A model generated the notes under the pieces. That model was not told the origin of the DNA. It saw only the letters and a list, made by a program, of their open reading frames with translations, and ran no database searches. The position numbers and the translations under genes are program-made. Positions 1-11,029 of a stretch of DNA of 64,000 nt are shown here, piece by piece (position 1 is the stretch's first letter; every line of letters begins with the position of its first letter). Location of the stretch: the NCBI GenBank assembly GCA_022702705.1, contig CM040439.1, forward strand, positions 33,854,930-33,918,929, given 5' to 3'. This stretch comes from Papilionanthe hookeriana x Papilionanthe teres (lineage: Eukaryota; Streptophyta; Magnoliopsida; Asparagales; Orchidaceae).

Positions 1-72
1 CGTCCGGTCCAACTTCTCATCCAACTCGGGTTCAGGTCCACAAAGTTTGTATATTTTCATTGCGGGCACCCC
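1..72 (-). CDS. possible 5' coding exon of an unidentified leftward gene
   Basis: On the minus strand an intron-like stretch ends in TTTTCTAG at 73, and the following sequence has an ATG at 60-58 that stays open to the window edge (20 codons, starting MKIYKLCGPE). The same frame has a TAG just before the ATG if the intron is not removed. I do not recognise the protein. A GC-rich, pyrimidine-rich tract upstream (about 480-560), with a CAG/GTATCC donor-like site near 487, could be its non-coding first exon. The call rests only on splice-like signals and a short open frame. Confidence 0.3.
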
Positions 73-1228
73 CTAGAAAATCATATTAAACACTTCAATT
101 AATATTAAAAATTTCGCAAACAACTGAGCCTCAGACATAACTTCGAGTGCTGCAAGCGAAAAAAATCACCAATCAATTCCTCAAAGAAGTTCTAGAACCT
201 CTAAAGGCTGGATTTTGAAGCTGAGTAAATTTTGAAAACCCATCAAAATAAAATAAATGAAGAAAATTGAGTCGATAAAGTCTTGCCAAGCAATCCGAAG
301 AACAGTAAGACCTCTCATTGCACTCATAAAATGAAAAAAAGTGCTCAAATCAAGGAAAAAGAAGTTGAAATCCACCCGAAAAAGAAGAAGCCGCAGTAGC
401 TACTCTGAAATTCTGATTGTGAGAAGAAGAAGAGTTCGAAGACTTTGATTCCGAGAGAGGGAGCAACAGTGAACGGGGAGAGGATACCTGAGTCGACAGT
501 GAGGGAGGAGCGCGAGCCGGAATCGAGTTAAGGAATCAAACATACGCGACTGTGGGGAGGAAGGGGATCGTGAGAGCTTTGGCGTCGAGAAGAATAATTT
601 TGGTTAGAGCAGGGTGGGGAGGGGTATTATGGACGAGCGCTACAAACATCTTCCCCACGAACGCGGGCTGCGGAGTTCGATCCGTGGTAGGCATTCTGCC
701 AATTTCGCGTCCTGCAGCGAGCGGGATGCCGATCCAAAAAGCCAAATGTCGCGGCCCGCCGCCACGATGCAGTCATACCGAGGTCCCAAAGGAGCCCTAG
801 AGCACCGCTACCACGAAAACTAGTTCATAAAAACTGCATTTTTCTTATATCTTTGGGTAACCTTTTTACTAGTTTTTAAGTTTTCTTTCTGCTTAAAAAT
901 TAGTGTCATGGATCTTATTATTGATCTAAATAGTCCAAAAAATACTCTTTTTTTGGCCAAAAATAATTAAAAAAAAAAAGCTCAAGAACTCTACTTGATA
1001 ACAAGTCAAAATAAACAAAACCCTTAAATCAATCCTCTAATAAGGCCTGAGAGAAAAAGATTAATATGTTAGCAGATCTACTAATCAATACGCAATGACA
1101 TACAGATTTTAACAAACGGTTGATGGGATGAAAACAAATCGCAACTTTTAGATCTACAAGAACGAGGAAAGGCGATGATACAAGGGGGAGAAAAAGGGGG
1201 AAATGAGAGATCTTTGAAGGCGCCTTAC
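73..1228 (-). other. non-coding region between two exon candidates
   Basis: The part from about 480 to 830 is clearly GC-richer than its surroundings and pyrimidine-rich on the minus strand, as a promoter or 5' UTR of the leftward gene would be. Short open frames on both strands (536-823) have no recognisable motif. 830-1228 is AT-rich with poly-A runs and looks intronic or intergenic. The missing second exon of the Costars-like gene is not here. Confidence 0.3.
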
Positions 1229-1309
1229 CTTAAAAGAGCCATCGGGCTGGGACTGACCCAATCGCTGGATCTCTTCCTTGAGCCGCCCTACTTCTTCGTC
1301 GACGTTCAT
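1229..1309 (-). CDS. first coding exon of a Costars-family (ABRACL-like) protein
   Basis: The minus strand has an ATG at 1309-1307 followed by 27 codons beginning MNVDEEVGRLKEEIQRLG and ending DGSFK, then a consensus donor, AAG|GTAAGG, at 1229/1228. The helical N-terminus with the LKEEIQRLG core matches my recollection of plant Costars-family proteins, small relatives of the actin-linked animal ABRACL/Costars proteins. The exon is preceded by a CT-rich 5' UTR (1310-1370). The conserved second exon was not found in the 1.2 kb to the left. It must lie beyond position 1, implying a long first intron, or be lost, leaving an orphan exon. Other small coiled-coil proteins are possible. Confidence 0.6.
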
Positions 1310-2104
1310 TACTCCCTCCACCCTCGCTCTCTCTCCCCCTCTTTCACCTTACTCTTTCCGACCTCAGAAGAATAAGTAGGGCTGGTTTGTGTAGCGCTCC
1401 GTAACAAAATGATCGATTCGTTAACCGAACACTAGTAATTTTTCAAATTTTGGCTAGAAATAATATATATATAATCTCAAATTTAGACTAAAAATATCAG
1501 CAATAATCTCAAAGAAAATGAATGCCCAAAATGAAAGAGTCATCTTTCGAGGCAAGCAATCAACCGATGATTCAAGGACGAGCATAAAGTCGTGGCTCCA
1601 AACTCGAGATATGTTCAAGCTCCGGAGTTGGTTTCATGCTCGGTAGCGACAACATTTGCTTAAGATCTTGCAAGATTTGGAGATCCAGTCGAGGCGATAA
1701 ACCAATCATGCTGGCAAAAAACAAGCTATGTAAGACTCGAGCAACTAAGAAAAACCCGACTTATCACATTTAACCTACCTCCAAACTGAACAACCACCTC
1801 ACAATTGACTGCTCTGGTCGAAAGTGTCTAAAGACATCAAACAAGGTCATCATACTACCGAATACCTCGACTGACCAATGCGTACTCCGGAGGGCGCTGA
1901 TGCTACTTGGCCAGTCGCCTCAGTCGGTTTACTTCAAGTTAGTTGACTAGTCAATTACCGCCAATGATAAAAATTTAAATTGTAGTACAAATATGACATA
2001 AAATCTATACAATAAATTAGAGTCTTAATGACATTAAGAACTATTTCCATAACCGTTCCCTCCTTTCTATAATTCTACAAAACACATCTCTTTAAGTAGA
2101 ACAC
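1310..2104. other. intergenic, no gene seen
   Basis: CT-rich 5' UTR or promoter-like sequence runs to about 1380. The rest is AT-rich with no open frame of note. Its right part directly precedes a gag remnant and may be the decayed leader or LTR of that element, but I see no matching second LTR. Confidence 0.3.
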
Positions 2105-2761
2105 GAGAGCCTCCGGGACTACATCACTCGACGAGAAGCTAGAAGTGAGAAATCTGAAGCTTGAAATAGTTGGAATAGTCCCGAAACGAGGGTTCCAAAG
2201 TAAGTGGTTAAGTTGTTTAAACCTGCCACTTTTGAAGTGCTAGAAATAATGAATGAGCACATACTTACCGATGAAGACTTCCAGGACTCTCCGAAGGAAA
2301 AGCAAGGATTGTTCGAGCACCCCTCGAAAATGGAAGGATTGTGGTGAATCATGGAGGGAAAGGGATAAACAATCCTCCATCGATCATCAAAACAGTAACC
2401 CTTGGTCCCGGGATTAGCAAGGAAATAACCGGGGGCACTATGATCCGAAGCTGCACTTTGATCGATGGTTGGCCTGATAAAATGAGCGACTACAAGATTA
2501 TCGAGAAATGCAGGGCCTGACACCTCCAAGGTGTTAATGGACGAAATAGAACAGGCCATCCAAAATAAGGACTATTTCAAACCGGCACCACCGTTGAAGG
2601 CACTTTTAGCTTTGCGGGACCCGAAGAGGTATTTTCTGTACCACAGTGATTGTGGCTATGACATAGTGGAATGTCGTCACCTCCAGAATCTGCTCGAGGA
2701 GCTCATTCATTTCGGGAAGTTGAAAAAGTTCACAGCGGCCGGCACAAATATGCAGCAGTAG
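2105..2761 (+). pseudogene. gag: degenerate Ty3/gypsy gag fragment
   Basis: The plus strand reads, with stops and frameshifts, as a retrotransposon capsid protein. Near 2105 there is an SLRDYITR-like segment typical of the gag core. Near 2222-2330 comes a FEVLEIMNEH helix and an acidic linker. 2531-2761 is an open 76-codon stretch. It contains YxxYHSDCGYD...CRHLQNLLEELI followed by a GKLKKF tail, the zinc-knuckle-like C-terminal module of many plant gypsy gag proteins, with the usual histidines partly replaced. No protease or RT follows. A 146-codon frame on the opposite strand is a shadow of this region. Confidence 0.6.
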
Positions 2762-2784
2762 GGCAAAGTTCTGTTAACCTCTTT

Positions 2785-3241
2785 TTTAGTGTTTTTTGTC
2801 TTCCTGTCTAGAGCCTAGGAACTAACCATAAGATTTCCCTACCAACTCTCATAGAGGACTAGTATTCGTACCTACACCATTTAGAAATTCAAACCACTTC
2901 TTCACTTCTTATAGACTCATATGTATGGTTGCAAATCCTCAACATTAGTTGAGTCGATCAGAACTAAAAAATTGAAACTCAAGTCGAGTTCACATAAAGA
3001 CTGAAAAATGCCTTAAGAAGACCTTTTTGGACTTAGGAGATTTTATTCATTGACAAATCCACACACACAAACACTATAATTCATGCCACATCGCATTTAC
3101 ACCACATTTTCACAACACAAATAAACACTACAACTCACATCATACTCATGTTCACACTTATATATACTTAACTATTAAACCAATACCAAAGTCAATTCAA
3201 AAAACCAACCATAAACCAAAATTTAAAAGAACCAAATTTGA
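2785..3241 (-). repeat. decayed fragment resembling the outer end of the family C LTR
   Basis: The block around 2812-2910 (a CCTAGGAACTAACCATAAG-like stretch, an interrupted GACTAG block, then ACCATTTAGAAATTCAAACC) parallels in order and spacing the start of C1 (8825-8915) and of C3 (44690-44770). Beyond 3050 the sequence is CA-rich and low-complexity, as in those copies. No termini or TSD can be fixed. The next element (copia LTR at 3242) truncates it. Confidence 0.4.
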
Positions 3242-3515
3242 TTCCTTTCTTCGGTGGGAGAATAAGTCTACGATGCACCAGATAACTCCATTAAAGGTAT
3301 GTAATTTCGGCTGCAGGAGATTGCTTTCCTTTTTACTCTTCTGCACACATTTATGGTGGCGAGACCCTCCAAAGCAAGGAAGCGGGAGTCCAATTTAGGA
3401 CATCACCAAGCGAGCTCATAGAAAGGAAACAAATAAATGAAGGCAATTAATTAATTAAGAAATAATTAATTAGTTGCATTAATTAAGAGTGGATCGGGCT
3501 CCACTAATCTTAACA
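3242..3515 (-). repeat. copia 3' LTR, truncated
   Basis: It aligns with 4900-5220 of the right LTR, with a deletion of about 60 bp just after the TTCCTTTCTTCGG block and no homology left of 3242. The inner border reads TGTTAAGATTAG on the minus strand, directly after the PPT. It carries the AATTAATTAAGAAATAATTAATTA block shared by both copies (about 3445-3475). Confidence 0.8.
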
Positions 3516-3530
3516 ATTCTCCCACTTGAA
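3516..3530 (-). other. copia polypurine tract
   Basis: Minus strand AAGTGGGAGAAT lies directly before the LTR start TGTTAAG. It is the plus-strand priming site expected at this position. Confidence 0.6.
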
Positions 3531-3664
3531 AAGTGGGACATGACTGCACCATCCACTGGCTGCGTCGATCTTTTCTTCCGCATTAACTCCCAGTTGGAAG
3601 ATGTATGGAATGAAGCACTTGAATCCAGTATACAGTCATCAGCAAAACTGTGAACTGTCAGCAA
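3531..3664 (-). pseudogene. copia protease start fused to the 3' end by deletion
   Basis: A 61-codon frame (3664-3479) contains ILDSSASFHT, the copia aspartic-protease active-site region, with the usual DSGAS reading DSSAS (residues 14-18). Within about 12 residues it runs into sequence belonging to the PPT and LTR. The rest of pol is therefore missing through a deletion between protease and the 3' end. The small inhibitor-like or signal-peptide look of the frame is not meaningful. Confidence 0.65.
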
Positions 3665-3745
3665 TAGCGCATCCTGTATTTCTTTAATTATAAGATTAGC
3701 GCTATCATTCTCCTTCTTCTTAGAATTCTTGTAGTTCCTTTTTAT

Positions 3746-4437
3746 CTAGCCAGCCTTGCCACAGTTCCAGATGGTTGTCTGCTGAACAGACTTTGATTTT
3801 GATCTTCTTCTGTTTGAGTTCATGTCTCGTGATCTCCCTATGGAATCAATATTCAGTGCCAAACTCGAACCTGAGGTCTTTTTAGAATCTTTCTTGCGCA
3901 CCTCAGCCAAAATCAAATCACGAATATTATCATATTTCAGTTTGAATTTACTTGCAGAACAACTAACTATCATATTCATAGCTTCCCAACTATTTGACAA
4001 TGAAGACAATATCTCACTGTCAAAATCAACTTTCACAGACGACAATTGATTTGTGATGATATTGAAATCATTCAGATGCTGAGCGACAAACACACATTCC
4101 GTCGTTTTCAAGTTGAATAACTTATTCACCAAATGCACCTTGTTATTCACCAATGACTTTTCATGCATACCTGATAAAGCCGCCATGAGATCTGCAGTAG
4201 TCCTCTCCTTGATGAAGTTCTGGGCAACGGATCTTGATAGGGTTAATTGAATAACCCACAAAACCTGTTGATCCAACATATTTCATTTCGCTCGTCCATC
4301 TTGTTAGGCTTCTTTCCCAGTAACGACAGTTGAAGTTTCTTCCCACAGAGGTACTGATATATATGCATAATCCAGTAACCAAAATATGTGTCATTGAACT
4401 TCTCGATCCCCGATGTCATCACTTCGTCTCCGCTCAT
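3746..4437 (-). pseudogene. gag: copia gag (UBN2-type capsid protein), broken
   Basis: Two overlapping minus frames make one gag reading. 4437-4243 has the N-terminus with KFNDTYFGYWIMHIYQYL and LLGKKPNKMDE. 4279-3746 (177 codons) continues with LDQQVLWVIQLTLS, HLNDFNIITNQLSSV and FKLKYDNIRDLILAE, then a basic tail and WNCGKAG, the start of a CCHC zinc knuckle. This is the canonical order of the UBN2/retrotran_gag capsid of plant copia elements. One frameshift near 4260 and a short deletion in the LSSL region break it. The protein would have coated element RNA in the cytoplasm. Confidence 0.85.
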
Positions 4438-4460
4438 CGTTCTTTCTTAGATCTGAAACT

Positions 4461-4477
4461 ACAGCTCTGATACTAGT
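4461..4477 (-). other. copia primer binding site
   Basis: Minus strand TAGTATCAGAGCTGTAG begins within two bases of the LTR end. It has one change from the usual TGGTATCAGAGC, which is complementary to initiator tRNA-Met. Confidence 0.75.
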
Positions 4478-5220
4478 TGTAGAAAGTGATGGCAATAAAG
4501 CAAAAATTAGAACAAGAGATTTGTAAATCATAAAAAAACACAACGGAATACACAGATTTACGTGGTTTGACAAATTGCTTATGTGTACGGAGCTGCAAAG
4601 GATTTTATTACATTGAGAAATTATACCGGTCAATTACATCGACGATTACAAGAAAGACTCTCTTCTCTCTCCTCTCTCCATTCTCTCCTCTCTCTCCTCT
4701 TCTCGCTCTACCCTTGAGCAACACAAAGAAGAAGAATTCAAAAAGTCTTCTTCGCATACAACCAAATGCCAAAATCAAAAATGGAAAGAGAATAAGCCTT
4801 GCTTATGTTTCTTTCTTCCTCACCCGTAAGCCAACAACGTAAGGTAATTAGCAAAGCCTTTTGGCTACTTGCTATATACTAAAAGCGCTAATACCTCGTT
4901 TCCTTTCTTCGGCTCGCATAGAGACGTTAGGAGTTTTGATTCGCGAATCCAGAAGCAATGGCGGGAGAATAAGCCTGCGATGCACCAGAGAACTCCATTA
5001 AAGGTATGCAATTTCAGCTGCAGCAGATTGCTTTCCTTTTTACTCTTCTGCACACATTTATGATAGCGGGACCCTCCAAAGCAAGGAAGTGGGAGTCCGA
5101 TTTAGGAAAGCACCAGTCGGGCTCATAGAAAGGAAACAAATAACAAATGAAATTAATTAATTAAGAAATAATTAATTAGTTGCCTTAATTAATAGTGGAC
5201 CGGGCTCCACTAATCTTAAC
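4478..5220 (-). repeat. copia 5' LTR
   Basis: On the plus strand it starts TGTAGAAAG next to the primer binding site and ends at CTAATCTTAAC, one base short of the CA seen in the left copy. It holds a CT-rich tract (4645-4710). No meaningful coding is present; the 60-91 codon frames in it are chance. Confidence 0.75.
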
Positions 5221-5849
5221 TCGTGTTCGGCTCGTTAACTTAGCGAACAAGCTGAATGTGAGCTTCTTAATGAGCCAAACTCGAGCTGTTCACAAACAAT
5301 GAGCCGTTTTGACAGCCGTACTGGTAATCAAAGTCGCGTTCCCACATTTTTTCTTGGTTGCATCACCAGCCGACCTCGCCAGAGTCAGCACGATCACCTT
5401 CCTCCCTTAGTGTTGATCAACCTCAGCCTACCTTCGATCTCTCTTAAAACCATCATCTTCGTGAGCCACCCTCACAGTAAGGGGTGAGAGAGTCGGCTAG
5501 GAAGGCGATGACAGGATTCTGACGTTGGTTTGATTACTTCTTTTTTTCTTGCTTGGTTGGTCTATTTTATTGCTTGTTTGCTCAATATTCTTGCCTAGTT
5601 TCTAGGTATTTTGGCTCGACTACTCGGGTTTTGTTGTGAGCTGTGCTTTAGTTATCGTGCATTTGTGTTGTGATTCTCTTTTGCTCCAACCTGATTTATA
5701 AGGATGTGAGATTTTATTGGCTTTAGAAGTATGATAGTGGTTGTTTTCCAAAAGTTGTAGCTTATATTGTGCTCATTAAATTTCCCGGCAAATATAACTT
5801 TGTTGAAGATGCTTTAAGAATGTGATGATGGACGGGAAAGGCTAGCCTA
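5221..5849. other. unclassified intergenic sequence
   Basis: 5221-5320 is built of interspersed GCTCGTTAAC/CGAGC-like short inverted words of the kind common in plant repeats. 5320-5849 has no recognisable gene. The sequence just before 5850 has no RT homology that I can see, so the chromovirus fragment starts abruptly. Confidence 0.3.
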
Positions 5850-6738
5850 GATCAAATCACTCCTGCTACATTCTGCACTTTAATGAACAAGCTATTTCAA
5901 CCATACTTGGATCAATTTGTTGTCGTCTACTTAGACGATATAGTGGTGTGTAGCCACACATTCCAAGATCATTTGAGACATCTTCGAGAAGTATTCTCAA
6001 TATTAAGAAGGAATAAGCTATACATCAAGAGGGGAAAATGTTCCTTTGCCAAACCAGAAGTAACATTCTTGGGGCATAAAATAAAAGATGGAAAGATTAT
6101 GATGGAGGAAAGTAAGATCAAGGCCATACAGGATTGGGAACATCCCACCAAGGTACCGGAGTTAAGATCCTTCCTGGGGCTCGTAAATTACTATCGGCGG
6201 TTCATAAAAGGCTATTCTGCAAAAGCTGCTCCATTGACAGATCTACTCAAGAAGAACAAGTCCTGGGAGTGGAATAGCAAGTGTCATAAAGCATTCGAAG
6301 ATCTCAAGAAGGCTATAAGTGAGGAGCCTGTACTCGGCCTTCCCGATCATACCAAAGAATATGAAGTGCAAACCGATGCTTCGACTTCGCCATGGGGGAG
6401 TACTCATGCGGGATGGACATCCTCGTTGCCTACGAAAGTCGAAAAATTAATGAGACGGAGCGTCGATACACCGTCCAAGAAAAGAGATGACGACCATCGT
6501 ACATTGTCTTAGAGTATGGAGGCACTACTTACTCGGCTCTAGATTTTGGGTCATGACAGACAATATCGCCACCAGCTACTTTCAAACTCAAAAGAAGCTC
6601 AGTCCCAAGCAGGCAAGATGGCAGGACTTCTTGGCGGAATATGATTACGTTCTGGAGTATAAACCTGGAAAGGCAAATGTAGTGGCCGATGCACTAAGCC
6701 AAAAAGCAGAACTTGCTAGCGTCAGAAGCTTTTCTTAA
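5850..6738 (+). pseudogene. pol: chromovirus-type Ty3/gypsy RT-RNase H fragment
   Basis: The frame from 5883 (209 codons) begins inside the RT palm with ATFCTLMNKLF. It carries the catalytic YLDDI and continues through FLGHKIKDGKI, RSFLGLVNYYRRF, and the RNase H start EVQTDAS. The RNase H part is damaged around 6390-6490 by frameshifts, then resumes in another frame (6487-6738) with YLLGSRFWVMTDN, QARWQDFLAEYDYVLEYKPGKAN and VADALSQKAELA. Both ends are cut: no fingers domain, no integrase, no LTR. The connection motifs look like the chromovirus side of Ty3/gypsy rather than the Athila-like elements elsewhere in the window. Confidence 0.85.
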
Positions 6739-7090
6739 CTAGATTTTAATTAAATCAGCTTATTGTTTTCTTTTTTTAAGATTTACTTACACTTCACTCA
6801 ATATTTATGTATTTATATACATGCCACTTAATGGCTATGTGTTTATATATCTAACACCTAAACTTCAATTTCTACACACATGTCACCTTGCTCATTTTTT
6901 GTAAGTTAAAATGGCTGTATTTCTTTTGTGAAATGAAAGATTTGTGTGGTGTATATGTAAGTGTTAGATAAGTAAACACACAAAGATAAAATTAAATTCA
7001 TGTAAATTTCTTTTAAGAGATGATGTAAATCACAATTCTAAACTTGAACACACCCTCCCCTCATCTTTTTATGTGTGCATTGCGAGGTGG
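6739..7090. other. unclassified AT-rich sequence
   Basis: No open frame or repeat partner was found within the window. It forms the left target flank of element B. The matching right flank resumes at 38156. Confidence 0.4.
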
Positions 7091-7095
7091 CTTCT

Positions 7096-8783
7096 TGATG
7101 TGATGCGACTTTATATATGCTTTAAAATGCAAGAATTTGATACCACTTTTTAGAATATTTAATTCCTGATAAATGGCTTCAAAAACTTGATGTGCTAGGT
7201 CTACTTTTATTAATTTATATTTAGATTTTTTAATAATTATTGTAAAAGTTACAATTTTAAACGCAAGTATACGTATCGTTCAATTAATACATGGCTCTAG
7301 TGGAGTCCTAGTTATCGATCCCACAGGGATAGTGAATTTATAAAAAGTAAGAAATGTAAGAAATATTTTGGAATTTTCATATTAAATGCAATTTATATAC
7401 TTTCTTTTTTTTATATATTTTTAAATTTGATTTACTAACAATTTTTACTACAAGCAAGTAAGCAGTAAACAGTAATAAAGTAAAGTAAGCAGTAATTAAA
7501 ATTCAATGCAAGTATAAAAACGACTTTCTCCTTTTCAACTAATCCAAGATTTATAGAATAATTATATTTTGTAGGGAAATTAGATTATGGTGTTGTGCCA
7601 AATAGAAGCATTCCTATTCTTTACCCTTTGGTCTAGGTGCAAAGAACATTGACTAATCTATAGATCGGTTCAGGATGTTTTATTAGTAGAATGGATTAAT
7701 ATAGGCTCACACTACTAGATGTCCAAGGGTGGTTATGGTCGGCCCTACCAGTGACCTATTACCTTTCTATAAACCAAATTATTAGAATTTAGTCTGTCAC
7801 TAAAAACTAATTAATTTTACACCCAATAAATAATATCTTCCTATTTATTTGCACTTCACCTTAAATAATCCGCGTATAGCCTACGATTACCTAAGGATTC
7901 ATGTGATATCTACTAATTAAGAATTTATCTCCGGATAGGTCTCAAAATTCTTCAACAGGTTTTAACAATTTAAATGGCCAATTTAAAAAGTAAACTAAGA
8001 TCAGGTATTAATATCATCACAATATTTTAAAATATTTTAAATTTAATTCTCCTACAAATTTAATTAATTTATTATCTTTTCATAGATGAAAGGAGAAAGA
8101 TAACTAACTACTCAGAACACATTGAAATAACACAACAAAATATATTTATAAAACTTTGAACCAAAGTACAAATACTTATCTAAAGTGTTCATTCAAGTGA
8201 TCAACTGACTTCTACTGACTCTAAAACAATGATGAAAGACTCCAACAACAACAACACATAATAAATACTTAAAATAAACTCACTAGATACAAAGTAAAGT
8301 GACACCCTAACTATGGAAGAGACTAAATAAAACTAAAGAGGGGAGAGAATATGCTAAAATGGGTATGTGTACTAAGAGGGGGGGGTGTTGGTGCCATTTT
8401 TTCTGTAGAATGGGCTCCTATTATAGAGCTCTGAATTTGACCAGGGGTTACTTAAGACACCTCTTCAAATTCGTCCAAATTCAATGTATCTTCTAGAAGG
8501 TAACTGTCGCGCCTAGGCGCCGGGATCTGGCGCCTAAGCGCCGGACTCCGTGACCAGGTCTTTTGCACCTCTTCACTTTGGATCGCACCTTTTCGCGATC
8601 CAGACTGTTTCCTTGTGTTCAAATACATTGTATCATGTCCTATATATTAGGTGTAACTTACAGTCTTCTAAAAGCTCCAATAACCGCTTAACACCGTCAA
8701 AATAAGTGCCCAAAGTTGTCAAAAATCTTGACATCGTCTGTATCGAACTGACGCTTAGGCGCCGGATTCTGGCGCCTAGGCGC
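7096..8783 (-). repeat. element B 3' LTR, left segment
   Basis: It aligns end to end with 36272-37963. It starts TGATGTGATGCGAC against TGATGCTATTCGAC in the 5' LTR. It stops inside a GGCGCCTAGGCGCC palindrome where C1 inserted; its last five bases, GGCGC, are the C1 TSD. A TATA-like CTATTATAG (8418-8426), a TTCTAGAA palindrome (8491-8498) and two palindrome pairs (8508-8542, 8750-8783) mark the U3 promoter region. Confidence 0.9.
8508..8783. promoter_or_regulatory. paired palindromes in the B 3' LTR
   Basis: There are two pairs of 14-bp GGCGCCTAGGCGCC-like palindromes, centred at 8514.5/8535.5 and at 8756.5/8777.5, each pair 21 bp centre to centre. The first starts 82 bp from the end of the TATA-like box. 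The last palindrome was cut by the C1 insertion. The role (binding sites for a dimeric or repeated DNA-binding protein) is inferred from geometry only. Confidence 0.7.
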
Positions 8784-11029
8784 TGTTGACCTCATTTTTG
8801 GTGAGGACTTTTCTTTCCTTTTAGTGCTTAGGATCTAGTCATAGGACTTCTCCTTAACTATCTTAGAAGACTAGAGATGTAACCCACCATTTAGAAATTC
8901 AAACCAAATCTTGGTTCTCTTTAGAATCTTACATAAATGGCCATCAACCTCCAAGTCAGTTGGAAGGTTAGGACCAATGTGTGGGAAGACAAAGATGAAT
9001 TCCTATAGGATGTTTAAGCCTTAGGACCAGGCCACATGGGTGGCCTGGTCCTAGTGAGGTCTGGCTTGCACACACTGCACTCTCACACCCATCTTAAACC
9101 CTGAACCATCCCTACCCAATCTTGACCCCTGGTTCATTGGAGCAGTCATGTGGCTAAGTCCAAACCCCTAACCCTTGGCTAAGAGGGTTAGGAACAACCT
9201 ATGAGATGTTCAAAATGGACATTTCTTAGTCCATGGCTCACTCTAAGCTTTTCTACACTTCCCAACCATAACCAAACTCCACTTTTCCCAAAATTTCTGG
9301 TTTTGACATTGAGTCGTTGAACCTACCCAAAAATTACCCAAATTGCCATTACAACCACAAAACTTCCCAAAATTTCCCAAAAATTACCTAAAATTCCAAA
9401 AAATCCTAAAAATCATTTTAAAACAATTCCCACCTCTTAAATCCACCAAAATACCCCAATACTCTCCAAATAACCTCCAAATACCCTAAATAACCCTTTT
9501 AGCCCAAAAATCAAAAAATTCATAGAAAATTCCAAATATTCCCAATTTCATTTTATTCAACTACACCATAAGTCAATTTTGCCAAAATAACCCACTTTTA
9601 TCAAAATACCCAATTTGACCCATTTTTTTTAACCTAAATGGACCCAAACCAAACCAATCCATTTGACCTCAATTTTGCCCAAATTCAATTCTAAACTTCA
9701 ATTCAACATCCCCACTACCAATCTAAACCAAATCCAAGTCCAAATTGATTCATATTTGAGTTCAATTCCATTTGAAACCTAAAACCCCAAATTTGCCTAT
9801 TTAATCCAAAACCCCCAATTAACCTAATGTCAACCATTTCCCCCCAAATTTCAATCCTAAACCTTCCATGATACTCCCATGAAACCCATGAAACTTTCAA
9901 TTGACCCAATTTGAGCTCAAGCCTAACCTAAATCCACTTGAAATCCAAAATATCCCATTTTGACCTAACTTGAATTCATGCCCTAAATCTACTAAATTGA
10001 TTGGCCTAATCCTAAAATTTCTTCCCAATTGATGTTGGGAACTCTTCAGTACATTCCCCTTGACCTTTTGAAACATTCAATTGGGTCTAAACCCCACCTT
10101 AAGCCAACTTGGGCCCAACTTGATCCAACCTTACCTAAATTGATCAAAATCCTAAAACCCATCAAATTGACCTTTCAATTGAACTCAAAACCATTCCATG
10201 TCTTCATGAAAGTTCTTCATGGCAATCATTTACACAATGTTACTCAAGACACTTGGACCCAAATTAAACTCAAACCTAAGTTAGCCCAAGCTAAACCCAA
10301 GCGAGCCAATTTGAACCCATGGCCTAACCTAATCAAATTGAACCAAATGTGGCTAAACCAACCTATCCACAACCACCATTTGAACCCTAGGAACCACCCT
10401 AGATCCACCTAGCCCAAGCTAAGTGAGCCATGGACCAAAGGTCCCCCATTTTAGGGGATCTCTTCCCTTAAATGGATAAATCCACCTTTTGCCTCACCCC
10501 AAATCCTCCCCACAACTGTTAATCACCATTAAACCTCTCCCTGACTCACCTCACCTTAGGGGCCAGCTCCCCTGTCCTTACCGACCGGCCCAGTCATCGG
10601 AGGGGGTCAAAACCGAGAGCCACCACCAACCTATACACACCCAAACTTACCCAATTGGCCACCTCAGCCAAATTAAACCATGGAGCCTCTCTGCCCTCCA
10701 CCTAAGCAACAAAATTCACCCATCATTTGAACCCAAACCCAGCTGAATGGCCCTGGCCATTTAAACACCTCTTCTCAGCCATGAGAAGGGTGTTGAAACT
10801 TTTTTCATCTAAACCCCTCCCAATTGCTCCCAAAGCTCCTCCCAGCCAAGAGAAGCTCAGCTCCACTGCTTTCCAGCCTTCATCCCCACTGGCTGAGCTC
10901 AATTTTTGAGTTCAATCTCAGGCCAAAAAACAGGACACTCACCAATTTTCCACGAAAACCAAATTAACTTCTCCCACACCTTCACCAGAGGTAGAGAGGA
11001 AGTTCCCCAGTGAAAGCCCCCTCACCAGG
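8784..11029 (-). repeat. C1 first segment (3' end of the LTR)
   Basis: 8784-9000 is homologous to the end of C2 and to C3. From about 9100 to 10400 the plus strand is C-rich and nearly G-free, so the sense strand is G-rich and C-depleted, with degenerate TTGGGTTTGGGC-like words. Open frames here (9715-9909, 10029-10412, 10489-10909) are low-complexity by-products. The last bases, CCAGG (11025-11029), are the TSD of D. Confidence 0.75.

Larger units (their letters stand above)
3242..5220 (-). mobile_element. truncated, internally deleted Ty1/copia retrotransposon
   Basis: Two direct repeats (3242-3515 and the matching part of 4478-5220) flank an internal region of about 960 bp. On the minus strand a primer binding site, TAGTATCAGAGCTGTAG (4461-4477), abuts the right LTR and matches the initiator-tRNA-Met type of Ty1/copia elements (canonical TGGTATCAGAGC). 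A PPT, AAGTGGGAGAAT, abuts the left LTR. Between them are gag and only the first residues of protease; RT, RNase H and integrase are gone. The left LTR is a truncated copy, so no TSD is recoverable. Confidence 0.8.

Noticed and set aside
536..823. Overlapping frames on both strands in the GC-rich left part
   Set aside because: No recognisable motif; three frames open together is a composition effect.
2119..2559. 146-codon frame on the minus strand
   Set aside because: It lies opposite the gag fragment, has no domain motif, and the plus strand reads as gag.
3746..4840. Frames at 3822-4049 and 4567-4842 on the plus strand
   Set aside because: Opposite the copia gag or inside its LTR; no motif.
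10029..10909. Proline-rich frames of 60-127 codons
   Set aside because: They are translations of the degenerate C-rich tract of C1 and are not kept in C2 or C3.
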